Shown: piece after piece, positions 23,801-35,800 of the stretch | Numbering within the stretch: position 1 is the first letter of the stretch | Layout of the letters: each line of letters begins with the position of its first letter | Assembly (NCBI RefSeq): GCF_039555335.1 | Contig: NC_092629.1 | Coordinates: forward strand, 34,783,537-34,847,536 | DNA length: 64,000 nucleotides | Reading direction: 5' to 3' | Source of the DNA: Amphiura filiformis | Lineage: Eukaryota > Echinodermata > Ophiuroidea > Amphilepidida > Amphiuridae | Notes under the pieces: generated by a model | What the model was told of the DNA's origin: nothing | What the model saw: the letters and a program-made list of their open reading frames with translations, nothing else | The model's database searches: none | Position numbers and translations under genes: made by a program

Positions 23801-26800
23801 TGCCAAAGTTTCTTTGTAAACACCGAAGAGATTCCTGTTTCAAAACAACATTATATAGACTTATGCCCATATCATATACTAGCAGATCAGCATGCGACAA
23901 CAAAATTACTTGTGATCAAATGCCAGTAGCGATGTAAAATACTACCAGCATTCAGTTGTGGCCAGTGATGTCACAAGAAAGTTGCCTTTAGTCAACTGGC
24001 TGCAATTTGACTCTGTAGGGTATGCTAGTGACTACAGATTGATATATCTGCAGTCACTTTTCAGATCAAGGGGGGGTCCAGGGGCCCGCATAAGGGCTCC
24101 TGGTGGGGTCCAGGGGCGAAGCCCTGGCGATGTCGAGGGTCAGAGCCCCCGAAGCCAGAGGGCTACTACACTGTAAAAACCCTATTGAGGCCCTCTCAGG
24201 AGAGCAATTTTACAGGAAAAAAAGACACATAAATGAAGACAAAATGTTTAATTTGAATGAAAAAATACCACTTTTTAGTACAATGTGAGCGAAAATCAAA
24301 TACTTAACCTCACTTGTTACTTATTACAGAGGGTTTCTAGATGGTCCGTTAAAGCAATTCTTCCCTTGGATCCATAAGATATCATGTCCCCACACAGTGA
24401 GCAATAAGCTTTACCGACGACAGCAATTTTTTTGATACTATTTTCCTCCACCGTACAGCTCAATTCGCGACCATCTTTAACATGTATTACTTTCACTTCG
24501 TGATCCAGCCAGCTCCAGCGGAACGTGTTTTTCAGATCTTTATCAACTACGCCGACGTTCGCGTCATTTTTCTGAAGCGTTTTCATCTTGATTTTGGTTT
24601 AATACTGATAAACAAATCCTGTCGATCACACAATATCAGTTGTCAAAATTAAAGATGGCCGAACAATGTTGATAGAAAGCAAGCTTATCAGTGATTGGTT
24701 TATATCGGCAAGTGACGTCATAATGGACCAATCATAGAAATCGTTAGTAAAATTACAATAGCGTGTCTTTGGGCGACTTTTAAAATAGTAATTCATGAAT
24801 AATCGGCAATTTTTCCATTCATGTTCGCAAGAAAAACACATTGAGCGAATTTTTGCGTGTTTTTTCAGCAGGTATTTGCCTTTACGACTTGCCAACCACG
24901 GCGCTTACGGCGAAACAAGAAGTTCGTTAAAAAAGAGAGAGATGCTCTTTGCCAATGTTCAGGAGCTTAGAGGGGGGCCCTACCCCCCCAAATGTCTCAA
25001 CGGATTTACAATGATCTCAGGGGGGTCGGATTTTGGTCTCAAATCCACGGATGCCTGTGTTACGTAAGACGAAGAAGAAACCCGCCCGGAACCCACCCTA
25101 CTCATTATTTCATTGTACTTATTGTAATTTGCCATAACACATTACGTAATCAACACAAAGCTTTTGTGAGGACGTAGTGAGTGGATAAGAAACTGACAGC
25201 GGAGGATACGAAGGATACGTCAATTTTTAGTTGTCAATCATGAACTGCCGCAACGTTTTAGTATTTTACTGCATGGCATTCCTGCAAGCACCATGACAAA
25301 TTATGCCATATTTTTCCAAAGATCATCTCATATGGAGTAAGCTGAATGCGATCTGTAGTTTTGTAACATTCCGATCGCTTTTGATCACCTATTATCATGT
25401 TGTGTAAACATAATTAGCATGAACACAAATGCAATTTGAATGCGTAGCAGATCTATAGAAATAAGGCTGCCCGCTTTTAGGTAGAATTTGGCTTGTGTCT
25501 GGCCTAGTTGCCTATCTATAACCACTTGATTACCTGCTGTTAGCATTGATGAACTGTTCCAAGCTTTCTGAATCCAGATTGACATCTGCAAACTCATCAA
25601 CCAGGATATCATCAGCAGCTCTCTCTGTCATACCGCTGTAAAAGAGAAAATTATCTTAAGTTTTAAATTTGAAAATAAAAAACAAATCAAGCAAACAAAC
25701 CAATCAATCAAGTAATCAATGAAAATGATAATCAGTCAATCAAACAATCATAATAAAACAACTAACTTAACAAATCAACAGACCAGTCAATCAATATATT
25801 GATTACTCAATCAATCAATCAATCAACTAATCAATACATCAATCAATCAGACCTGCAGCATTGGTTGAAACTAAATTTTGAAAGTTTTTTAACAAGAAAT
25901 TATATAACATCAATGTTCTTCAGTTGTGACAGGTACCAAAGAGTAGCTACGAAAATTCTATATTTTTATATCAAATTCAGTCTTAATCAATCAAGACCTA
26001 TCAACTCAAACATGTGTGGACACATTCCTTGTTTAGGTATTCATCTCATAGGCTGACGGCCTCATTCTATCAACATAGTAAAGAACTGAGAAACTTAGAG
26101 GCAAATTTTGTGTCACCTTAACACCAGAATCTGGTGGCAAGAGTCTGCAGTTGTGCCCAAATTAACCCCCTGAGCACTACCTGCGAATCTAACACTGCCT
26201 CTGATTGGTCAATTACATAATATCTTCACTTTAATCACCAATCAGAATTGAGCTTTGCAAATAATTCACCAATTTTTTTGCGTGGTGAAATTATTCTAAC
26301 AATGTTGCTGATTGGTCCAATTGATAATGAAAACTTCTTTTTGGCCAATCAGCAGGTAGTTTAAGAGGCAAATTTTGTGTCAGCCTTACCACCAGAATCT
26401 GGTGGCAAGAGTCTGCACAGTTGTGCCCAAATTAACCATTTGACCCATGTTTTCTTTTCATTTGAACCAATTTTTAAAACATTCCCGTCCTGTCACAATG
26501 GAGCAGTTGGACACAGGAGCATCGGAGTCCGACACAACCAGCATCACCCAATATACGGCATTGTCTGTAATAAATGCCAGGGTTTGTCTGTGATAAACAC
26601 CCCAGGGGCATGCAATTTTTTTGAAAAAGGGGGCGGGTTTATTGAAGCAAATTTTTAATGAAAATAACCTAAAAATAGGTGCGAAAATCAAAAGTATCAC
26701 TAACTTGCGGTTTGTTTAAGGGTTCAAATCCAATATGGCGGCATCCATGGCACAGGGTTTTATCACGGGAAATACTATGAAATTACATCTGTAAGTCCAT

Positions 26801-29800
26801 TTTTAAGCAAGAATGTAATTTATTTAGTGAAATTCTACAATTTGCCAAAGAACTGGATGGAAGTTTAAGTGAGGTTGTGATCGTGATGGCCATGTAACTC
26901 TGACATGACTGATGAAAACTTACTCACATGATATGGCATGGATTTTTTCCCTTTTTGGTCACTTTTTCATTGAAAACACACAGGAGGGTGTTTATGCATT
27001 TATTAGAGGGTGCGTTTATTACATACAATACAATACATGCACAGTTGATAGGCATCAAAGGATTCAGTCTATTCATCTCACCTCATTGGTCTAGAGGAAG
27101 AATTCCCAGCAACTTCTTCATCTTCAAATTCCTGTTCTCCAATTTCGTTGGTTTCATGTTCACCACCCTCTTCCTCATCTCTCCTTGGACTATTCTTTTG
27201 TACTGTATCAACAGCAATTTTCAAACAGTCATATAACATCCCATCTTCATCAGCAGTGGTAGATTCCAGTTTCTCCTCATCTGATTGGTCAATGCTATCG
27301 TCTAACTCCTCTGGTAGGGGTGAGCTTCTTGGACTAGTCTTGGCTGATGGGGTGGCCACCCGTTCTAGTTCGGCTGGGTTGGTTTTGAATCGCTCATGGA
27401 GACGGGATGAGACCGAGCGAGGAATATCATCTTCAATCTGTGAGATAGAAATAAGGTATGTTAAAATGTATGTAGGACACAAACCACTGTTAAGGGGGTA
27501 CTACACCCCTGCCCAATTTTGTGCCTATTTTTGCACTTTTCTCAAAAATTATAGCGCATTGGGGACAAGTAAGATATGTATATTATAGGGGCAAGGACTA
27601 CATCTATTGCACTGGAAATTTTATTTCGCTCAATTTCTGTAATTGCGCGTTGTGTCACGGGGTCATTAAATATGCAAGAAAAAATGTAATGTTTTGTAAA
27701 CTGGCAAGTTTAGCCCCCTAAATTCACATTTTTTGTCAGATTAATTATTTTTTGTTGTCACTGATGCTAAATATAGGTTAAATACAATACATATCCAAAA
27801 AATTGAGGTCACAACTCATTTACATTTCGAACAGCGCCCTCACGAAGATGAAATTTATTGCAAATTCAACATTTTCAGGGGTCCAAAGTCGATGTGGTCC
27901 ACCTTCAAAATTTATAAAACATCACTTTTATATGACTACTAGTCTTAAATTACAACTTTGTAAAGTCCCAGTAATTGTATAGGTGGTGGATAGTCACAGC
28001 GTTTTTCTCGCAGCGGCAAATCGCCGCGATTTTTTTCCCGCCGACGAACAGCGACTTTGTCGCACTTGTTCAGCGGAAAACGCTAGCGAGTCCATTTTTT
28101 GCCGCCGACGGAGTTGCGATAGAAAAAGTTCAAGTAGAAATTTTTTCTACTGGAAACGATTTTAGCTGGCGATTTTCTGTGCTTGTCCAATCAGGTCGTG
28201 TTATTTCACCACGTGATCACTTTACCGGGAAATAATATTGCCCCAAGTAAGTATGAAGAAATCAAAGACATCATGGCGAACTTGACTGACGAACAAATTG
28301 AACAGCGTATGTGGAACAAAATCTTTTCTATATTTTACGTCGGAGTGATTATCGTGATGCCCAAAAGAAAAAAGAATTCCTGGCAATCCATTGCTTCTGC
28401 GTTAAATATCGAAGGTGTAGGCCTAGATCTTTATGTTTTGAGCACAGTTTAATAGGTCTGTATGTACGTGCATGGTGATGTGTGGTGATCTAGTCTATAC
28501 TTTCATGATCCTCAGTGGTATACGCTGGCGAATTTACGTAATAAATCGGATTAACTACCATAGCAATAGGTGAAAACAATTTTGAACATATCGCGCTGCA
28601 CTACAAGCAGGTTGTACTCATCACCTGTGTGTATCTGCAATCATAGATTGAATACAATACGCTGGCGAAGTTACGTAATAACCGGATTAACTATCATAGC
28701 AATAGGTGAAAACAATTTTTGAATATACCGCGCTGCACTGATACCGTCACGCGGTACCTCTTCATTGAACCATATCAAGCTGATTACTTGCACCTGTAAG
28801 ATTAGTATCTTTGAAAAGACCAGTATTGTATTAAATCTATGATTGCAGACATACACAGGTGATGAGTGTAACCTGCTTGTAGTGCAGCTAAATCATAGAT
28901 TGAATACAATACTGGTCTTTTCAAAGATACCAATCTTACAGGTGCAAGTAATCAGCATGATATGGTTCAATGAAGAGGTACCGCGTGAACGTATCAGTGC
29001 AGCGCGGTATATTCAAAAATTGTTTTCACCTATTGCTATGGTAGTTAATCCGAGTATTGCGTAACTTCGCCAGCGTATAGGGTCTATCATTAGCGCTGTA
29101 GAATTACCATTTTATCATTATCATTTTAATGATAATTCTACAGCGCTATTACTATTAGCCTGACCGTTTGACTCAGCCGGAGTGTTGACCAGTACAGTGT
29201 GCAAGACTCAAGTCGTGTTATTTTCTTGCATGTAATCTATTTCGCGGGAAATATTCAAAGCTCACGAGACTGGAGAGAGAGCGAGAGAGAGAGAAAGAAA
29301 CAAAATCTGAAATTGTCCTTCAAAAATCACTGGTATCCTATCATGCACTATATACTTCATACGAAAATGACACTGTTATAAAATGCATAAAAACGGACAA
29401 GACGCTATTATTTAGGCAACATATGTCACCATAATAGACTGGCAACGCCAGCCTATAATTTTTTTCTCGCAATTGACAGCGTGATAAGTCGCAAACTTTC
29501 GCCGAAAAGTCGCACACGTTGGCGAAATCGCGGCGATTTGCCGCTGCGAGAGAAACGCTGTGACTATCCACCAGGCTTGACTTCATATAAAACGACAAGC
29601 CCAAAGTTGACCATTTTGTCAGATTACCCGGTAATTATTTTTTGTTGTCACTGATGCTAAATATAGGATAAATACAATACATATCCAAAAAATTGAGGTC
29701 ACAACTCATTTACATTTCGAACAGCGCCCTCACGAAGATGAAATTTATTGCAAATTCAACATTCACAGACTCCCAAAGATGAAATTTATTTAAAGGGCAA

Positions 29801-32800
29801 CTTTTGAGTCCAAATTTAGACCCCCATACTCCAACTTTAAATGGCTGCCACAGAAAATCCGTAAGAGCTACAGAGCTCAAATTTGCAGATATTTAATATT
29901 TTTACATGTACAACATATGACTGAAATATAAAGCAAATCTGAGGGGGTCAGGTGGGGGACCTCCTTGATTTCATATGGACTGACCCATTAATTATCGCCT
30001 TAGCGCTCCCTCTTTGGGATAATGTAGGACTATTCCCTGCAGTTGGACTTTTTGGGACTGGTGGGTTTGTTAGAGTACCTCATTTCTAAATACCTCCAAA
30101 TTTAGGCCTTAAAATATTGTTTGATTGGCGTAACCCGACCTACCCTAAATTTAGGCCCGACCCTAACTTTTTTCTTTTTTTTTTTTTTGCAAAAAAATAA
30201 AGAAAATTTAAAGAAAAAAGTTCCAAAGCCTTTATCAAACGAAATTTACAGTTTAAAAAGTAAAAAAAAAAAAATCCCGACCTACCTACCCTAAATTTTT
30301 TTTATGTTACGCCAATCAAACAATTTTTTTTAGGCCTTACTCACCGATTTGATGGACTTCTGGCTCTTTGCATCGTCTTCCTCGTTCTCATCAATTATGG
30401 TCTTAGCACTCCCTCTTCTGGATAACATGGACTATTCACTGCAGTTGGACTATATGGTAGGTTTGTTGGAGTTACTCCCCCCTTCCCTCATATGAGACCC
30501 AAACTCACCGATTTGATGGATTTCTGGCTCTTTGCATCGTCTTCCTCATTCTCATCAATTACTGTCTTAGCACTCCCTCTTCTGGATAACATGGACTATT
30601 CACTGCAGTTGGACTATATGGTAGGTTTGTTGGAGTTACTCCCCCCTTCCCTCATATGAGACCCAAACTCACCGATTTGATGGATTTCTGGCTCTTTCCA
30701 TCCTCGTCATCATTCTCATCATTTATGGTCTTAGCACTCCCTCTTCTGGATAACATGGACTATTCACTGCAGTTGGACTATATGGTAGGTTTGTTGGAGT
30801 TACTCTCCCCTCTCCCTCATATGAGACCCAAACTCACCGATTTGATGGATTTCTGGCTCTTTCCATCCTCGTCATCATTCTCATCATTTATGGTCTTAGC
30901 ACTCCCTCTTCTGGATAACATGGACTATTCACTGCAATTGGACTAGATGGTGGGTTCTCATATGAGACCCAAACTCACCGATTTGATGGATTTCTGGCTC
31001 TTTGCATCGTCTTCCTCATTCTCATCATCAATTATTGTCTTAGCACTCCCTCTTCTGGATAATGTAGGGCTATTCCCTGTAGTTGGACTAGATGGTGGGT
31101 TTGTCGGTAGAGGTCCATCAGTGTTCTGGATTGTAATTCTGATAAAAATGTGAAATTCATTATTAAAATATCTCCTGTAAGTAATTAATTCTCATTCTAT
31201 AAGCAGGGTTCCCGCACCTTGAAGCCTTTCAAATTCAAGGACTTTTCATGGACTTTAAAGGTCCAAAAGCATGATTTTCAAGGACTTGCCACAACACAAA
31301 ATCATGATGTGGCTCTCCATACGGCACGTATTAACGAAAGTGACAGCTCCTCTGTCAAAATTATACTTTAGGTAAAATTTCAATTTTCAAGGACTTTCAA
31401 GGACATTGTGCAAATTTCCAGGACTTTCAAGGCCTTGAAAAGGTGTTTTCAAATTCAAGGATTTTCAAGGACTCTCAAGGACCGCGGGAACCCTGTATAA
31501 GATGAAATTGATCAAATAAACAGCTTGTACTGCACACACAAATGCAGGATTTCTCTGCAGCCAGGACAAAAATGTATGTGACTGATCCTTAACTCCAAGT
31601 GGCATATAACTATAGGGTCCACAACTTATAAGTTCCCCCCTAAATACTTTTTTTCAGTCGAAAAAATATTTGACAAAATGCAAAGGTGTAAAAATGTTTG
31701 GGTAGCCTTATTTGTTTTATACATATGGACCAAATTATAGCCTCACACGTCAATGCGTTCAGTCACAATGGTTCATAATGTAAAAAAAGAAACCGCTTTA
31801 AACAGTGTTAAAAGTTGCATCTGAGTCCATAGGAATCAACTCTCAAACAATGCAGCAGGCCAGGTCTATTCATGTGTTTGTTAAAGAAAACCTGACTGCT
31901 ATGGACTCAGGTGCAACTTTTAAAATGGCCTCTTTTCTTACACAATTAACCATTGTGACTGAACGCAATAATGTGTGACGCTATAAATTGGTCCACATGT
32001 GTAAAACAAACAGGGCTATACATACCTTTTTATATATTTACATTTCGTAAAATATTTTTCGACTTATTTTAAAAAGTATTAGGGTCCCTATATAACTATA
32101 TAGACTCAAGGAAATGAGAGGGTAGGAGAAGAGTAAATGCAGTGTCAGAGAGAGCTCAGTCATAGACCTCTGTATAAACTGCCCATTCACCGGACAAGGG
32201 AGGTTCAGTTGCCAAAAGATTTCAGCCCGAATTGTGGGTCAAATAATCAAGAAATTACCCAAGTTTTCTCTAGTCCATTGGTTTCTATAAGGAACAGGAA
32301 ACTACCGGAAGTCGTGGGAGCCAATGTTGAAAAGTCAGCCAATTTTATTCTTATCCATTGGTTTCTATGGGACAGGGAAATGTCACAAGTTGTCATTGAG
32401 TACAACCTAAATAAAAAAATGGGGGGGTCATTGGGTATTAAATGTCAAAAAAATGTGTCATCGGTTTAAAAATTTGTGAAAAACTGGAGCAAAATTCTAT
32501 TTCTTGTCCCACATTTCCCAAATTTACTATACAAATTTGCTGAAATAACATAATTTAAAAGTTTCTGTATTATATTGTGGCATTTTGATGATACAATTTT
32601 AGAAAAAAAAGAGGGTCATCATCAAGGTTTTCTTTAAGCATTTTGTTGAAGGGGTATTTTCAAATTTTTTGGACTCTTTCAATTGTGAATTTTCCCTCTG
32701 AAGGGGTCCAAAACATTGTCCAAGGGGTATTATTTTTATAATATTATTTTGAAGACATTTTTAACAATGTGTATGTTTTTGGAGCAGTGGTGGATTTACA

Positions 32801-35800
32801 GCAGTCAGAAGAGGGGGGGGGGGGCAAATTTAGAAGAAAATAATAAAATGTAAAAAATGCCCCCTGAGAAGGAAGAAATTTTTGCAAAATATAGACCTAA
32901 TTAAAGCGATTTGGTGGACCATTTTGGCACTATTAAATGTGTAAAATTTAAGTTTAAAATGCCGAAAATTTGTGAAATGAGCAGTCCATGGAGCCTTTCG
33001 TTTAAGTTTTCCCTATTATGGTAGGCCTATTGAGCTTAAACATAAATTGGCAAATGTCAAAAGCAGAAGTGAAAGTGGCCATTTGTTTACCAACTACGCA
33101 GGGGATGTCCCCCCCTCAACTTGGAAAATTTTGCAAAATGAAGATGCAGTTGAATCGATTTGATGGACCATTTTGGCACTATTACTGTGTAAAATTTAAG
33201 TTTGAACAGTTGGAAAAGCCGAAAATTTGAGAAATGACGGTCCATGAAGCCTTTCGTTGCCACATTTTCATTTTCCCTATTATTGTAGGCCTATAAATTG
33301 TGTTACATATAGGGCCTAAATTGGCAAATGTAGAAAGCACAAACTGACACTATACAAGTCTTCAGACTCGCAATCGATGCAGACAAAATATGCTGGGTCC
33401 TGCATATCGGGAGCAGGTCCTAAATGCCAAAAGCCGATAATAAATGCACAATATCAGTCACATTCAGGTGTTTCTCTATTCAAATCTTGCAATATTTGAA
33501 CGTGTACATTTTCAAGATTTTATACGCGTTGGGACTTTGGGACTTAGTATTTGAAGGGGGCCGCAAAGTGCCTGAACGCGTAAATATGCGTGTCTTGTGC
33601 GGTAAAGTAAACCCTTGTCATCATGTAGCCGGACCAAAAAAAAAGGGGGTCAGCAGGTATGACTTTTAAAAAAGGGGGTCATCGGGTATATTCGACTTTA
33701 AAAAAAGGGGGCCTTTTGATAGAGCATGGGTTTGACAAAAATATGGTCTTTGGGTGACAGTAATGCTGAAAAGGTGCAGGGGCCTTTAAAACAGCCCACT
33801 ATAGATGAGTTGACCTATGATGTCACATGTTTACATTTAGACCGCCCTCTGTTGTTTCATGCCAGGCAAAATAACACAGGAATGTCTATGGCAGACCACC
33901 TAAATCTTTTCAAAACTCAACTTTTAAAAACATTTGAAGTTTGTATGATATTATGTATATAGCTTGATGCATTTGTAAACAAGTTTGATAAAATTTTTAG
34001 TATTATTTGCTTTGAAATCAAAGTTAATGAATAAAAATCAGCTTCTTCCATGTAAACTATAGTGTTTTTTGCCTGGCAGTTTAAATCTCACACCAACAGA
34101 GGGCGTATCAAATGTAAACACATGTCAACTCATCTATACATCACCCAAACCCTGAAGTGCCCTGTCCCAGGCTCAAGCTACACTTGCCCACCTCTGGTTA
34201 CATCCCAGTGTCTCCCTTATCCTTATTTTATATATTGATGCCATGTTTTGTGAGGTAGTGTCTTTCTGGCTCTACTGAGGAGTGGGTAATCGTTGGAAAT
34301 GATTTTCAATGGGACATGAACTGTGCTGCTTGCTTCAATTGTTCAACCATTAATAAATAGTAACACAAGAAATTCGTTATACTGAGACCAGTCAAAGCTA
34401 TTTACATTTCTGGATGCAACCATTAGTTGATTTCATCAGCAGTGCATGCTGTTGTTTGAAGTGCTGTGCGATCTTGGTCCAGCAGCATCATTCCCTGTGT
34501 TGCAAGACCATGAAACATTGAGAAATGTAAGTTTTGGTTGGTCTTGATATAGACGAATCCAACAAGCCAAGTCATGGTCAGGATTTGGTCGGCCATTATC
34601 GGGTCCCTGCATGCACCAAACAGGTGTTGTGAGTGCCCAATTGGGTGGATTAAACCCACTTAAAATTCTATGTTAGATTCTTTTGTGTTGTAAACTGTCA
34701 TCATTCTTTTGTCTACCTGTAACACGGGTGATAGAATGCAGTTCAAAATGCCCTTCAAGGCCGCATCATTTCACATTTTAGGTGAGATAGCTGGGTCTCC
34801 GTCGCGGCTATGGCTGCCATTGAGGTTTAGGAATGTGTGAAATTGGATTCGTCTATAATGAAATTTCTTGTGTTATGGATAAACTACTATCCTGATGAAT
34901 TTATTCACAGAAATGAATGAATAAATGAATGAACGAACGAACAAACAAACAAATATATGAATAAATAAATAAAAACTAAAAGAACTTACTTATCTCCAGT
35001 CATTCCTTTTGGTTTCCAGTAGCCGTGCTGTCTATCCCATGTAACTAGTGTCAAATCTACATATGCAAAGTGTTGTTCTATATCTTTGGTAAAACTCACC
35101 ACAGATCCATTAGGCACTGTAAATATATAACATAGTGACAAGAAATGTCTTTAAAAAAGACAAAGTCTCAGGCATAACAAATATAGCTATATTGTTGCTG
35201 GGACCTATTATGGAATTAATTTTTTTATGAAAAATGTGTGCTTTTGAAATTGTATGGCATGTTAAATTAAAGGGGGTAACCCTATACTTTGAACAGCTCG
35301 TAATCGGCGGACCTTATAACATCGCGGATTAATATCAAAATGTTTTCTTTTAAAAATTTTCTTGTGATGTCTATCCAGAAGCATCACAAATCATTAATTC
35401 AAGTGCTATATTTTGTCTATTTCTTTAACACACAAATTATAGACCAGACAGGTCAACTAACAGTATTCTTAACGTGGGTCTACTTTTCGGCGTAGTGGTA
35501 AAAGCCTAACATTTCCCGCCTATTACGAGCTGATCAAACTATATTGGTTTTGGATATGGATTGTCTTTAAACTTACATACAATATTAAATATCACCAAGA
35601 TATAATATTAAATATCGTCCCCTTTATGCAGCTATGTGAAAAAAACGAAAGCATTGTCAGCGTAAATGTGAATAAATAGCAAAATTTGCCATCCAATACC
35701 TTAGTATGTGTGAATTGCATTCTGGGCAGGCAAACAACAACATGTGCCGTAATTCCTGTTGTTGTTCATGTGCCATAGTGCGTGCGTGGTTGCACTGACA

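Larger units (their letters stand above)
27982..29575. mobile_element. Long inverted-repeat element, 1.6 kb
   Basis: GGTGGATAGTCACAGCGTTT and TCGCAGCGGCAAATCGCCGC on the left are matched inverted at 29520-29575. It contains a possible MADF-like remnant near 28273 and a fold-back at 28660-29083. It is bracketed by a ~135-bp direct repeat (27735-27870, 29630-29765). Confidence 0.7.

Noticed and set aside
23628..23903. Minus-strand 91-codon frame with an acceptor-like TTTTGAAACAG
   Set aside because: Its phase does not fit between the neighbouring exons (25534-25635 and 22538-22773), there is no clear donor, and I recognise no domain. It could be an unrelated fragment.
27148..27588. Plus-strand 146-codon frame, Ser-rich
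   Set aside because: Antisense shadow of exon 27082-27437, which has matching splice sites and phase.
30656..31153. Plus-strand open frames with repeated MRPKLTDLMDFWLF
   Set aside because: Opposite-strand shadow of the tandem exon copies; splice sites and phase support the minus strand.
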